Notes: generated by a model from the letters alone, not told the origin. Positions 1 through 8,980 are shown, counted from the first letter of the stretch. The stretch: DNA of 64,000 nt from Bradyrhizobium sp. CCH5-F6 (GCF_001556045.1 NZ_LSIC01000041.1:28599-92598); one strand, 5' to 3'. Numbers and translations are program-made.

Positions 1-448
1 CATCGACCTCGACCGCCGCATCGGCGGGCAGTGAGGCGACCCCGACGGTGGTCCGGGCGTGACGGCCCTTGTCACCGAAGGCAGCGACCATCAGGTCGGA
101 GGCGCCGTTGAGAACCTTCGGTCCGTCCAGGAAGTCCGGCGCCGAGTTGATGAAGCCGCCGAGGCGCACCACGCGCACGACCTTGTCGAGGTCGCCCAGC
201 GCCGCCTTCACCTGCGCCAGCAGGTTGACGGCGCAGCCGCGCGCGGCCGCCGCGCCCTCTTCGATGGAGACGCCGGCACCGAGCTTGCCCTTGGCGATCA
301 GCTTGCCGGCGGGATCGAAGCAGACCTGGCCGGAGACGAACAGCAGATTGCCGGTGCGTACGAACGGGACGTAATTGGCGACGGGGGTGGGGGCCTCATG
401 CAGCTTGATGCCCTGTTCCGCCAGTTTCTGCTCGACCGTGCCCGCCAT
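1..448 (-). CDS. RidA/YjgF family protein (3' end outside window)
   Basis: Partial gene that begins at the ATG whose complement lies at 446-448 and runs off the left edge with about 149 codons visible. The translation has the compact Rid fold pattern: an N-terminal strand with VANYVPFVRTGNLLFVSGQ, a central VNLLAQVKAALGDLDKVVRV helix-strand, and a late R-T-T-V-G-V-A-S-L-P stretch containing the arginine that binds carboxylates in active RidA enzymes. Rid proteins hydrolyse reactive enamine/imine intermediates of PLP enzymes, but many paralogues have unknown substrates. It lies divergently from the EipB gene. A second Rid protein lies at 1601-2002 on the other strand. Family call is firm; the substrate is unknown. 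Confidence 0.85.
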   Translation of the reverse strand, partial: MAGTVEQKLAEQGIKLHEAPTPVANYVPFVRTGNLLFVSGQVCFDPAGKLIAKGKLGAGVSIEEGAAAARGCAVNLLAQVKAALGDLDKVVRVVRLGGFINSAPDFLDGPKVLNGASDLMVAAFGDKGRHARTTVGVASLPADAAVEVD

Positions 449-677
449 GTCCCGACCTCGTTGTCCAAATCATTGCCCCGGCGCGTCCGTTTGATGGCCG
501 GGCGCGCCCTGTTTCGCCCATCGTGCCGTCACATGCAAGCAACGGCAGGATCCGCATTTTGCCGGGGCAAAACAGCAGGTTCAACGCGTTGGGGCAACTT
601 TACGTGAAACGGCCTCAGTTGCGACGCAATGGAACGGTCATTAAAATGTCGAATCTGCGCTTCCTCAGGGAACAGAC

Positions 678-1523
678 ATGGTGCACCTTTTCCGGACTTC
701 GCTCGGTGTGATGGCGCTCGCGGCGGCCGCTTTCGGCCCCGGCGGCGTGGCGCTGGCCGCCAACGGTCCGTTCCTTGCGCATCAGGCGCTGTATGACCTC
801 AGCCTCGTCAAATCGCGCTCCAATTCGGTCAACAGCGCCCGCGGCCGCATCCTCTACAATTTCACGGGGAACGCCTGCGAGGGCTACACCTCGGAATTCC
901 GCCAGGTCTCCGAACTCGACAGCGGCGAGGGCAAGGTCACGCTGAGCGATCTCCGCTCCAATTCCTGGGAGGACGCCGCGGGAAAAAGCTACCGCTTCAA
1001 GATCGAGACGCGCATGAACGAGGCCGATGCAGGCCGCGTCGACGGCTCGGCGGAACGCGACGGCGACCGCATCAACGTCAAGCTGAAGCTGCCGGCGCCG
1101 AAGACGTTCACCCTCGACGGCAACATCGTGTTCCCGACCGAACAGATCCAGCGCATCATCGCCGCCGCCAGGGACGGCAAGTCGCTGCTCGAGCTCTCCG
1201 TCTATGACGGCTCCGACGACGGCCAGAAGGTCTACAACACGCTGACCGTGATCGGCCAGCCGATCGCCGCCGAGCGTGCCACCTCGGCCGATCCGTCGAC
1301 CTCGGACGAGCACATGAAGTCGCTCAAGCGCTGGCCGGTCACCGTCAGCTATTTCGACCGCGACGCCCAGCAGAAGGAAGGCGAGCAGACGCCGGTCTAT
1401 GCGATGTCGTTCGAACTCTACGAGAACGGCGTCTCCCGCCAGCTCGTGCTCGACTACAACGACTTCGTGATCTCGGGCTCCATGGGCAAGTTCGACGTGA
1501 AGGACAGCAAGCCCTGCAATTGA
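678..1523 (+). CDS. eipB: EipB-type cell-envelope integrity protein (DUF1849)
   Basis: 281-residue exported protein. The first about 28 residues form a signal peptide (VHLFRTSLGVMALAAAAF, cleavage near VALAA). The mature part starts with F-L-A-H-Q-A-L-Y-D-L-S-L, the typical opening of DUF1849. Two cysteines, in GNACEGYT and in the last residues SKPCN, match the conserved disulfide of Brucella EipB, a periplasmic beta-spiral protein needed for envelope integrity under stress. Length is normal for the family. The ATG is preceded by a weak CAGGGA ribosome-binding site. Family assignment rests on recalled motifs and the cysteine pair; the envelope role is taken from the family. Confidence 0.8.
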   Translation: MVHLFRTSLGVMALAAAAFGPGGVALAANGPFLAHQALYDLSLVKSRSNSVNSARGRILYNFTGNACEGYTSEFRQVSELDSGEGKVTLSDLRSNSWEDAAGKSYRFKIETRMNEADAGRVDGSAERDGDRINVKLKLPAPKTFTLDGNIVFPTEQIQRIIAAARDGKSLLELSVYDGSDDGQKVYNTLTVIGQPIAAERATSADPSTSDEHMKSLKRWPVTVSYFDRDAQQKEGEQTPVYAMSFELYENGVSRQLVLDYNDFVISGSMGKFDVKDSKPCN

Positions 1524-1600
1524 GGGGGCGTTGCATCTAGCCCTCAACGCCGTCTCCAGCTACGCTTCCTCCCAAGCACAAACTCCGGGAGGCAAGCACC

Positions 1601-2002
1601 ATGCCCAAGCTCGATCATCTTCGCCCCAGCGGCCTTCATCACAATCCCGCCTATTCCCACGTCGTGAGCGCATCGGGCGCTCGGACCATCTACATCTCCG
1701 GCCAGGTGTCGACCGACGAGGAGGGGCGGATCGTCGGCGAGGGCGATATTGCCGCGCAGACGACGCAGGTGATGCAGAATCTCGGCCACGCGCTGAAAGC
1801 GGCGGGGGCGACCTACGCCAACATCGTCAAGATCACGACGTTCGTCGTGAACTACAAGCCGGAGCTGCGTCCCATCATCGGCAAGGCCCGCTCTGCGTTC
1901 TTCGAGGGCATGGAGCCGCCGGCCTCGACGCTGGTCGGCGTCTCCGCGCTCGCCGCGCCGGAATGGCTGATCGAGATCGAGGCCGTGGCGGTCGCGGATT
2001 AA
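1601..2002 (+). CDS. RidA family protein
   Basis: 133 residues, full length for a Rid protein. The N-terminal part reads HHNPAYSHVVSASGARTIYISGQV, with the strand-turn-strand and SGQV signature. The middle holds QVMQNLGHALKAAGATYANIVKI, and the C-terminus ends with VGVSALAAPEWLIEIEAVAV. In active RidA an arginine sits before the Val-Gly-Val motif; here that position is a threonine-leucine (STLVGV), so classic imine deaminase activity is doubtful. An AGGCAAG ribosome-binding site lies just before the ATG. It converges on the ACT-domain gene with only 5 bases between stop codons. Family call secure, activity uncertain. Confidence 0.85.
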   Translation: MPKLDHLRPSGLHHNPAYSHVVSASGARTIYISGQVSTDEEGRIVGEGDIAAQTTQVMQNLGHALKAAGATYANIVKITTFVVNYKPELRPIIGKARSAFFEGMEPPASTLVGVSALAAPEWLIEIEAVAVAD

Positions 2003-2007
2003 CCCGG

Positions 2008-2415
2008 CTACGCCGACCTGGTTTTGGCCATCCCTTGCAGAATGGCCATCGCCTCGTCGGCCCTGTCCGCCGGCACGAACAGGTGATCGTGATAGAAGGC
2101 CGAAATGGCATTCACGCTGATGCCGGCTTCCGTCAGACGTGACGTGACTGCCGCCAGAAAACCCACCGCATCGAGCGCGGAGTGAACCGTCAGGGTGATC
2201 AGGCGCGAGGCAAAGGCGTAGCACAGTCCCGCACGCTCGGCGTCTTCGCGCCGCATCACAATTGTCATGCCTTCACGCTCGCGGAACGTCAGTTGCGCGC
2301 AGATGGAGGCGGGTATCGGCTCATCTTGCGCAACCGTGCAGAACACGAAGAGGTCCGGAAGCAGGTCCGCATTCATATTCTTCAACAAGGCGTTGAGATC
2401 GAGCTCACCTGCCAT
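2008..2415 (-). CDS. ACT domain-containing protein
   Basis: 135-residue soluble protein. The N-terminal part (ALLKNMNADLLPDLFVFCTV) and the C-terminal ACT fold (LTVHSALDAVGFLAAVTSRLTEAGISVNAISAFYHDHLFVP) match small stand-alone ACT proteins of the type that sense amino acids. The glycine-rich loop expected between the first strand and helix is present as a D-A-V-G-F turn. No catalytic domain is attached, so a ligand-binding or regulatory role is likely; the ligand is unknown. It converges with the upstream Rid gene and is divergent from the DUF4269 gene, whose start is 67 bases away. Confidence 0.75.
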   Translation of the reverse strand: MAGELDLNALLKNMNADLLPDLFVFCTVAQDEPIPASICAQLTFREREGMTIVMRREDAERAGLCYAFASRLITLTVHSALDAVGFLAAVTSRLTEAGISVNAISAFYHDHLFVPADRADEAMAILQGMAKTRSA

Positions 2416-2482
2416 GACGCGTTGCCTTTTCCGCGGATCACTTCGCGATTCAGCGACAGTAACCGGTGCTATACGAACCGCA

Positions 2483-2992
2483 ATGGACTACGAAGCTGCA
2501 ATTGAAAGCTCGGGGGTATTGGAGTCGCTTCGCGTGTTTGACCCGCGCGTGGTCGGCACACTGCCCCTTGGACTTGCTGTGTCGGGAAGCGACGTGGATA
2601 TCGTCTGCCACGCCTTTGATCCCGTCGGGTTTGCCGAGACGATTTGGCGGCGATACCATTCCTGCGATGATTTCCTGCTGCATCAGTGGACGTCTGCGGG
2701 GCGTCCATTGGTCGCGCGCTTCGCGTGGGGCGGGTGGCCGTTCGAGGTTTTCGGAGCGCAACGACCGGTCGACGAGCAGCCGGGATGGTTGCACTTCGAG
2801 ATCGAAAGAAGGCTCCTGGAGCTCGACGATGGTCGCCTGCGCAGCGCCGTCGCTCGGCTGAGATCGCGGGGTGCCAAGACGGAGCCAGCCTTTGCCGCCG
2901 TGCTCGAGATCGCCGGGGATCCCTATCGCGGCCTGCTCGATCTCGTCCGCGAAACGGACGATCAATTGCGGGCCCGGCTGAGCAGGCTGTGA
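2483..2992 (+). CDS. DUF4269 family protein, nucleotidyltransferase-like
   Basis: 169 residues from the ATG that opens with MDYEAAIESS. The open frame continues 72 codons upstream, but that part is antisense to the ACT gene, so this start is chosen. The segment V-G-T-L-P-L-G-L-A-V-S-G-S-D-V-D-I-V resembles the G-S-x2-x-D-x-D core of minimal nucleotidyltransferases, and the FEVFG strand later supplies a further acidic residue, as in DUF4269. The typical family partner and substrate are not known. It ends 24 bases before the convergent dinB stop. Family by motif recall; activity is an inference. Confidence 0.7.
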   Translation: MDYEAAIESSGVLESLRVFDPRVVGTLPLGLAVSGSDVDIVCHAFDPVGFAETIWRRYHSCDDFLLHQWTSAGRPLVARFAWGGWPFEVFGAQRPVDEQPGWLHFEIERRLLELDDGRLRSAVARLRSRGAKTEPAFAAVLEIAGDPYRGLLDLVRETDDQLRARLSRL

Positions 2993-3016
2993 CGAAGAGC
3001 GTGGGCCGACCGGCGA

Positions 3017-4306
3017 TCACTCCTGCGCCTTCTCCGGCCCTTCATACGCAATGCCGCGGATCACCGCGGCGCTGCCGAACTTCTTGCGCAGACTGTCCAC
3101 CGCGCGCTCGGCGTGGGCGGCCCGGCGGTCGAGCATGTCGGTGTCGTCGGCGGGCGAGCCCTCGCGCAGCGCGCTGACGCCGGCGCCCATCAGGCGGAAG
3201 GCGGTGCCGTCGATCTCCTTGGCCAGCATCTCGCGACAGATCGAGAATATTTTCGCGGCGAGCTGCGTCGGGGCTGCGATCGATTGCGAGCGCGTGCGCT
3301 GACGAAAGTCGGCGGTCTTCAGCTTCAGCGTCACGGTGGAGCCGGCGAGTTCGCTGCTCTTCAGGCGCGACGACGTTTTCTCGCACAGCCGCCACAAGAT
3401 CTTCTCCAGCGTCGCGAAATCGCGGATGTCGGTCTCGAAGGTGGTCTCGCTGGAGATCGTCTTGGCGCCCCGGTCGGGTTCGATGCGGCGGTCGTCGATG
3501 CCGCGGGCGAGCCGCCACAGCCTGCGGCCCTCGCTCGGAAATTGCCGCATCGTCTCGATCTCGTCGGCCTTTTGCAGGTCGGCGATGATGCGGAAGCCGC
3601 GCTGGCCCAGGCGCTCCTGCGTTGCGGGGCCGACACCGAAGATGAAGCCGACCGGCTTTTCCGCCAGCATCGTTCGCGCTTCCTCCTGGTCGAGCGCAGC
3701 AAACCCGCGCGGCTTGTCGAGGTCGGAGGCGATCTTGGCCAGGAACTTGTTGCAGGACAGGCCGACCGAGACGGTGATGCCGACGTTGCGCTCGACGTCG
3801 CGGGCAAAGCGCGCCAGCACCTTTGCGGGGATCATGCCGTGCACGCGCTCGGTGCCGGAGAGGTCGAGGAAGGCCTCGTCGATCGAGAGCGGCTCGACCA
3901 GCGGCGTCAGCGCCTGCATGGCTTCCCGCACCTCGCGGCCGACGCGGACATATTTGGCCATGTCCGGCCGGATCACGGTCGCATGCGGGCAGGCCTCCAG
4001 CGCCTTGAACATCGGCATCGCCGAGCGCACGCCATAGGTGCGCGCGATGTAGCAGGCGGCCGACACCACGCCGCGCTTGCCTCCGCCCACGATGACGGGC
4101 TTGTCGGCAATGTCGGGATTGTCGCGCTTCTCGACCGTGGCATAGAAGGCGTCGCAGTCGATATGGGCGATGGTCAGGCCAGCCAGCGCGCGATGGCGGA
4201 CGAGGCGAGGGGATCCGCAGGCCGAGCAGCGCCGCACGCCGATGTCCAGATCGGCCAGACAATCCCGGCAGAAGCAGCGGGGCCCGGCCGGGTCGGGGAC
4301 GCTCAC
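3017..4306 (-). CDS. dinB: DNA polymerase IV with N-terminal zinc-ribbon-like extension
   Basis: 429-residue Y-family translesion polymerase. The palm begins with IAHIDCDAFYATVE, followed by the GGKRGVVSAACYIAR finger motif and the catalytic PLSIDEAFLDLSGTE (Asp-Glu). The helix-hairpin-helix PVGFIFGVGPATQERL and the little-finger domain follow. About 45 residues precede the palm and carry two pairs of cysteines (CFCRDC and CSACGS), which look like a small zinc ribbon. The gene overlaps the stop-proximal end of the upstream DUF3572 gene by 4 bases, so the two are probably co-transcribed. Polymerase IV bypasses damaged template bases with low fidelity. No LexA box was identified. Confidence 0.95.
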   Translation of the reverse strand: MSVPDPAGPRCFCRDCLADLDIGVRRCSACGSPRLVRHRALAGLTIAHIDCDAFYATVEKRDNPDIADKPVIVGGGKRGVVSAACYIARTYGVRSAMPMFKALEACPHATVIRPDMAKYVRVGREVREAMQALTPLVEPLSIDEAFLDLSGTERVHGMIPAKVLARFARDVERNVGITVSVGLSCNKFLAKIASDLDKPRGFAALDQEEARTMLAEKPVGFIFGVGPATQERLGQRGFRIIADLQKADEIETMRQFPSEGRRLWRLARGIDDRRIEPDRGAKTISSETTFETDIRDFATLEKILWRLCEKTSSRLKSSELAGSTVTLKLKTADFRQRTRSQSIAAPTQLAAKIFSICREMLAKEIDGTAFRLMGAGVSALREGSPADDTDMLDRRAAHAERAVDSLRKKFGSAAVIRGIAYEGPEKAQE

Positions 4307-4614
4307 GGCACGTCGCGCTCCCAGGTCCGGTCCCCGAGCGCATCGCCCAGAACCTGCCGCGCTGCGGCAACGTTGGTCGGATGCAGTTCCGCAGTGCCGG
4401 CAAAGGCCTTCACGGTAGCGTCATCCCGCAGCACGAAATCGAGCACGCTGAGGAGGAAATTCGGGTCCGCGGCGGCGTTCCGGAGGGTCTCCGGGCCCAC
4501 ACCTGTCTCGGCCAGGAACAGGCCCAGCCGCTCGGGGTCGCTCGCGACGAAGGACAGCGCCTGAATCGCAACGATTTCAGCGACTTCGCGGGGGTTGTGA
4601 ACAGGCTTTTTCAC
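4303..4614 (-). CDS. DUF3572 domain-containing protein
   Basis: 103-residue small soluble protein, mostly helical (VAEIVAIQALSFVASDPERLGLFLAETGV, then LLSVLDFVLRDDATVKAFA). This matches DUF3572, a family confined largely to alphaproteobacteria and commonly found beside dinB and divK. No function is known. It overlaps the dinB start by 4 bases (ATGA type) and so is likely translated together with it. It is divergent from divK, with 237 bases between the starts; that gap must hold the promoters for both directions. Confidence 0.85.
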   Translation of the reverse strand: MKKPVHNPREVAEIVAIQALSFVASDPERLGLFLAETGVGPETLRNAAADPNFLLSVLDFVLRDDATVKAFAGTAELHPTNVAAARQVLGDALGDRTWERDVP

Positions 4615-4851
4615 GGGCCCGGTTTGCCTTTCCGTTAACTTTCGGTGTCTACTTTACATCATGCCCGAGTCTCGTGCCTGAGTCTTGCGACCGGGGGCAA
4701 GCAACTGGAAACCACATCGCAGAAAGTGGCCCCTCGGCTTTAACGAAACTAGAGCGAATCTGAGACTAGTTTGAATCCAGTTTTCGAAGCGCCGGAAAGC
4801 GGCGCCTGAGGCGTCACATGTATCCGGCTTGGTGCCAATCAGGAGGACGGG

Positions 4852-5217
4852 ATGGCTAAGACCGTCCTGATCGTGGAAGACAACGAGCTCAACATGAAGC
4901 TCTTCCGCGACCTGTTGGAGGCGCACGGCTACCAGACCTCCGGCACCAGCAACGGCTACGAGGCGCTCGACCTCGTTCGCAAGATGCGGCCCGACCTCGT
5001 GCTGATGGATATCCAATTGCCACAGGTCTCCGGCCTCGAGGTGACGCGCTGGATCAAGGACGATCCGGAGCTGCGCGCCATTCCCGTCGTCGCGGTCACT
5101 GCGTTCGCGATGAAGGGCGACGAAGAGCGCATCCGCGAGGGCGGCTGCGAAGCCTATTTGTCCAAGCCGATCTCGGTCGGCAAATTCATTGAGACGGTCC
5201 GGCGTTTTATCGGATAG
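4852..5217 (+). CDS. divK: Polar-differentiation response regulator DivK
   Basis: 121-residue single-domain receiver with no output domain. The phosphoacceptor is D53 in VLMDIQLP, the acidic pocket is E9-D10, the switch Thr lies in VAVTAFAM, and the Lys in LSKPI. In Caulobacter and rhizobia DivK is phosphorylated by DivJ, dephosphorylated by PleC, and works through DivL and CckA to lower CtrA activity. A GGAGGACGGG ribosome-binding site precedes the ATG. PleD follows 14 bases downstream, the same order as in Caulobacter, so the two signalling proteins form an operon. Confidence 0.97.
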   Translation: MAKTVLIVEDNELNMKLFRDLLEAHGYQTSGTSNGYEALDLVRKMRPDLVLMDIQLPQVSGLEVTRWIKDDPELRAIPVVAVTAFAMKGDEERIREGGCEAYLSKPISVGKFIETVRRFIG

Positions 5218-5231
5218 GAAGTGAGTTCAAA

Positions 5232-6605
5232 GTGTCCGCGCGTATCCTGGTCGTCGATGACGTTCCTGCCAACGTCAAGCTCCTCGAAGCCCGCCTGTCC
5301 GCCGAATATTTCGACGTGATGACCGCTTCGAACGGCACCGAGGCGCTGGCGATCAGCCGGCGCGCCGAATGCGACATCATCCTGCTCGACGTGATGATGC
5401 CCGACATGGACGGTTTCGAGGTCTGCCGCCGCCTGAAGACCGATCCGGCGACGCATCACATCCCGGTCGTGATGGTGACGGCTCTCGACAGCCCGTCCGA
5501 CCGCAACCGCGGGCTTGAAGCCGGCGCCGACGATTTCCTCACTAAACCTGTCTCCGATGTCGTGCTGATCGCGCGCGTGCGCTCGCTGACGCGGCTGAAG
5601 ATGATGACGGACGAGCTGCGCATGCGCGCCATCACCTCGCTCGAGATCGGCATGCAGGCGCCCGAGCGCAGCGCCGTGGCCGACACCGGCAAGGGCGGCC
5701 GCATCCTGCTGGTCGACGACCGCGAGTCCTCCTACGAGCGGCTGGCGACGATCCTCGCCGCCGAGCACACCGTCGACGTCGAGCCGAACCCGACGGAAGC
5801 GTTGTTCCACGCAGCAGAAGGCAATTACGACCTCCTGATCGTCTCGCTCGACCTCAACAATTTCGACGGCCTCAGGCTCTGCAGCCAGGCGCGCTCGCTC
5901 GAGCGCACGCGGCATGTGCCGATCCTGGCGATTGCCGACCCCGAGAATTCGACGCGGCTGCTCCGCGGCCTCGAGATCGGCGTCAACGACTATCTGCTGC
6001 GCCCGATCGACAAGATCGAGCTGCTGGCGCGTGCCCGCACCCAGATCCGCCGTCGCCGCTACACCGATCACCTGCGCGACAACGTGCAGAACTCGATCGA
6101 GATGGCGATCACCGATGCGCTGACCGGGCTGCACAATCGCCGCTACATGGAGAGCCATCTGGCAACGCTGGCCGAGCAGGCCGCGACCCGCGGCAAGCCG
6201 CTGGCGCTGATGATCCTGGACATCGACTACTTCAAGTCGATCAACGACAATTACGGCCACGATGCCGGCGACGACGTGCTGCGCGAGTTCGCGGTGCGGG
6301 TGCGCAAGTCGATCCGCGGCATTGACCTCGCCTGCCGCTACGGCGGCGAGGAGTTCGTCATCGTGATGCCGGAGACCGATCTCCACGTCGCCGGCATGGT
6401 CGCCGAGCGCCTGCGCCGCTCGATCGCGGGCGAGCCGTTCGCGATCCACAAGGGCACCAAGCGCATCGAGGTCACGATCTCGATCGGTCTCACCACGCTC
6501 GAGCAGAAGGGCGAGGCGGTCGCCGACGTCCTCAAGCGCGCCGACACAGCGCTCTATCGGGCCAAGCACGACGGCCGCAACCGGGTGGTGTCGCAGGCGG
6601 CGTGA
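5232..6605 (+). CDS. pleD: Diguanylate cyclase response regulator PleD
   Basis: 457 residues with the order receiver, receiver-like adaptor, GGDEF. The start is a GTG with a GGAAGTGAG ribosome-binding site in the short gap after divK. The first receiver has D53 in LLDVMMPDMDG. The second (about 155-270) has lost the phosphoacceptor pattern, as in Caulobacter PleD, where it serves dimerisation. The cyclase active site is GGEEF at 371-375, and R362-x-x-D365 (RGID) is an intact inhibitory I-site, so feedback by cyclic di-GMP is expected. The protein makes cyclic di-GMP on phosphorylation and drives the pole and motility-to-sessile transition. Confidence 0.97.
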   Translation: MSARILVVDDVPANVKLLEARLSAEYFDVMTASNGTEALAISRRAECDIILLDVMMPDMDGFEVCRRLKTDPATHHIPVVMVTALDSPSDRNRGLEAGADDFLTKPVSDVVLIARVRSLTRLKMMTDELRMRAITSLEIGMQAPERSAVADTGKGGRILLVDDRESSYERLATILAAEHTVDVEPNPTEALFHAAEGNYDLLIVSLDLNNFDGLRLCSQARSLERTRHVPILAIADPENSTRLLRGLEIGVNDYLLRPIDKIELLARARTQIRRRRYTDHLRDNVQNSIEMAITDALTGLHNRRYMESHLATLAEQAATRGKPLALMILDIDYFKSINDNYGHDAGDDVLREFAVRVRKSIRGIDLACRYGGEEFVIVMPETDLHVAGMVAERLRRSIAGEPFAIHKGTKRIEVTISIGLTTLEQKGEAVADVLKRADTALYRAKHDGRNRVVSQAA

Positions 6606-6948
6606 GGCCGCCGCGACACAAAAGTTGCGAAAACAACCCCATGCACAGTAGACGACGCCAGTCGGATCAATGACTTACGCGGGTGGCAAAGAGGCGTGCG
6701 CCTGTGGCAGCGTCGTTTGACTTGTCGGGCAAAACAGGGGCATTTTTGTAGGATGGCGGCGGTCTTACAAACTCCACTGTCATTCCCCGCGAAAGCGGGG
6801 AATCCAGTACGCCGCGGCTTCTCGGTTCAATCACAATCGGCTCTGGAATACTGGATCACCCGCTTTCGCGGGTGATGACACCGTCCGATGCGGCGACGGT
6901 GGTCAGTGTGGTGGACGTTTGTTTTGCGTCGTCGCAGCGATCACTGCG
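6606..6948. other. Gene-free gap between pleD and TetR gene
   Basis: 343 bases with no convincing ORF. The only clear structure is the long inverted repeat described at 6778-6880. No obvious T-run terminator follows pleD. Confidence 0.6.
6778..6880. repeat. Intergenic palindromic repeat, family A (CAGTA-type)
   Basis: Two arms of about 32 bases (6778-6809 and 6849-6880) are near-perfect inverted copies, with only a few mismatches. Each arm contains its own small hairpin (CCCGC-GAAA-GCGGG on the left). The outer end reads TGTCAT and the inner end CCAGTA. The same architecture recurs at 60990-61093. Elements of this type are scattered between genes in Bradyrhizobium; the mechanism of spread is not known to me. 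Confidence 0.85.
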
Positions 6949-7515
6949 TCAATTCCCCACATCCACTCCGGCATTGCGCAGCAACACCATCGCCGCCGCC
7001 TTTGCAGCTCTTGCCATCGCGGGGTCGTCGCGCACGAGGTCCTGGGCGATGGAGCCATCGACGAGCAGCACGAGCTGCGTCGCGAGCGCATCGGCGTCGG
7101 CGACGCCGAGCTCGTTCAACCGATCGCGAAACCAGAGACGTCGGCTTTCCTTGAAGGCGATCGCGATCTTCTTCACGGCCCGGTCGGCAGGTCCCAGCTC
7201 GGCCACCGCGTTCACGAACGGGCAGCCGCGAAAATCCTTGGCCGCAAAGCGCCGCTCCAGCGAATCGAACGTCGCAAGGATCTGCTCGGCCGGCGGCTTG
7301 TCGGAGGGGCGCTGAGCGACGAAGCGGCGCTCCAGATATGCCGCGATCAGCGCGTCCTTGGAGGGGAAATGGTTGTACAGCGTGCGCTTGGATATGCCGA
7401 TCTCGGCCGCGATGGTGTCGACGCCGATCGCGCGAATGCCTTGCAGATAGAACAGCTTGTCGGCGGTCTCGAGGATCCGCTCTTTCATCGTCTGATGTGG
7501 GGGCGGGGGAGCCAT
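6949..7515 (-). CDS. TetR/AcrR family transcriptional regulator
   Basis: 188 residues from the ATG at 7513-7515; a GTG 33 bases earlier and an ATG (MKERILETA) later are also possible. The N-terminal helix-turn-helix reads GIRAIGVDTIAAEIGISKRTLYNHF-type, the classic TetR recognition helix. The C-terminal ligand domain (SLERRFAAKDFRGCPFVNAVAELG) resembles the YcdC/AefR-like group with a conserved cysteine. It is divergent from the MFS gene, and an operator-like dyad sits in the shared gap, so it most likely represses the transporter and itself. The inducer is unknown. Confidence 0.9.
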   Translation of the reverse strand: MAPPPPHQTMKERILETADKLFYLQGIRAIGVDTIAAEIGISKRTLYNHFPSKDALIAAYLERRFVAQRPSDKPPAEQILATFDSLERRFAAKDFRGCPFVNAVAELGPADRAVKKIAIAFKESRRLWFRDRLNELGVADADALATQLVLLVDGSIAQDLVRDDPAMARAAKAAAMVLLRNAGVDVGN

Positions 7516-7567
7516 GCGGCTGCAGACGTCCTGTTCGCTTGACAGCACAAGGCAATCATAGCCTAAG

Positions 7568-7583
7568 TAAACAGGTCTGTGTA
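7568..7583. promoter_or_regulatory. Candidate TetR operator
   Basis: The dyad TAAACAG-GT-CTGTGTA has one mismatch between its 7-base arms and lies in the divergent gap between the regulator (start 7515) and the transporter (start 7645). Size and position fit a TetR-family operator. The link is inferred from position and symmetry only. Confidence 0.5.
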
Positions 7584-7644
7584 ACCAAAATCAGCGGCAA
7601 AAGCAGACGTCGGCGTTTGCGCCGTGCCCATGAGGGAGAAGAAA

Positions 7645-8883
7645 ATGCCCCTGTTGCAGGTGCTGCGTCCGACACTGCCGATCCTGATCGGCGCCTCCAT
7701 CATGCTGACGCTGAGCATGGGGCTGCGGCAGAGCCTTGGCATCTTCTTGCAGCCATTGACGCAGGACATCCATATCTCGGTGTCCGATTTCACGCTGGCG
7801 CTCGCCGTGCAGAACCTCGCCTGGGGCTTTCTCCAGCCGCTCGCCGGCGCGATGACGGTGCGCTACGGCTTCCGTCCCATCATGATCGTGGGCTCGCTGA
7901 TGTACATCGCGGGGCTCGCGCTGATGGCGACCGCCAACGGGCTCACCAGTGTGATGATCGGCGGCGGCGTGCTGATCGGCACCTCGATGGCCTGCACCGC
8001 GGCGGCGATCGCGATGTCGGTGGCTGCGCGCGCGGTGCCCGAAACTGTGCGCTCCACCGTGCTCGGCATCGTCTCCGGCGCCGGCTCGCTCGGCGCGCTC
8101 CTGTCGGCGCCGATCGGGCAGATGCTCAACGAGGGCTTCGGCTGGCGCATCGGGCTTGCCGGCTTCGTCATCATGTCGGTGCTGATGATCCCCGCCGCCT
8201 GGTATGCCGGGCGCGTCGACAAGATCCCGCTGCCGAAGCCGGCCGCCGACGAGATCGACGACGCCACGGCCGCGGCGGCGGCGAGGACCGCATTCGGCAA
8301 TGCCTCCTTCGTGGTGATGACCTGCGCCTATCTCGTCTGCGGCATGCAGCTCGTGTTCCTGACCACGCATCTGCCTTCCTATCTCGCGATCTGCGGCCTC
8401 GATCCCATGCTCAGCGCGCAGACGCTCGGCATGATCGGCGGCTTCAACGTGCTGGGCTCGCTGTTCTTCGGCTGGGCCGGCCAACGCTGGAACAAGCTGG
8501 CGCTGCTGGGGGCGATCTACATCCTGCGCTCGCTCGCGCTCGCCTGGTACTTCATGCTGCCGGCGAGCCCGTTCTCGACGCTGCTGTTCGGCGCCATCAT
8601 GGGCTTTCTGTGGATGGGCGTCGGCCCGCTGGTCGCGGGCGCCGTCGCCGAGATGTTCGGCCTGCGCTGGCAGGCGATGATCCAGGGCCTCGCCTTCATG
8701 AGCCACCAGATCGGCAGCTTCCTCGGCGCCTATGGCGGCGGCGTGATCTACGACGCGCTCGGCTCCTACACCATGGCCTGGCGTATCGGCGTGGCGCTGG
8801 GTCTGGCCGGCGGCATCGTCCAGGTCGCGTTCGCCCTGATCAGGCCGTCGCGGCCGCCGGCTCCGGTGCTGCGGACGGCGTAG
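7645..8883 (+). CDS. MFS transporter
   Basis: 412 residues from the ATG that opens MPLLQVLRP. It is preceded by GGGAGAAG at ideal spacing, which favours it over the GTG at 7624. About 12 hydrophobic segments are visible, starting at TLPILIGASIMLTLSMGLRQ. The cytoplasmic loop after TM2 (AVQNLAWGFLQPLAGAMTVRYGFRP) carries the MFS motif-A remnant. The protein resembles the CynX/oxalate-formate-like MFS group found next to TetR repressors, and an efflux or uptake role for a small organic compound is plausible. The substrate cannot be told from the sequence. Confidence 0.88.
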   Translation: MPLLQVLRPTLPILIGASIMLTLSMGLRQSLGIFLQPLTQDIHISVSDFTLALAVQNLAWGFLQPLAGAMTVRYGFRPIMIVGSLMYIAGLALMATANGLTSVMIGGGVLIGTSMACTAAAIAMSVAARAVPETVRSTVLGIVSGAGSLGALLSAPIGQMLNEGFGWRIGLAGFVIMSVLMIPAAWYAGRVDKIPLPKPAADEIDDATAAAAARTAFGNASFVVMTCAYLVCGMQLVFLTTHLPSYLAICGLDPMLSAQTLGMIGGFNVLGSLFFGWAGQRWNKLALLGAIYILRSLALAWYFMLPASPFSTLLFGAIMGFLWMGVGPLVAGAVAEMFGLRWQAMIQGLAFMSHQIGSFLGAYGGGVIYDALGSYTMAWRIGVALGLAGGIVQVAFALIRPSRPPAPVLRTA

Positions 8884-8980
8884 GTGGCACGTGTGATCGC
8901 TTTCGTCGTGGCCGGGAGCAGCGGACGCCACGCTGCTTGGTCGTGATCGGCTGCTTGTGGACCCGAAGCGGATTTGATGT

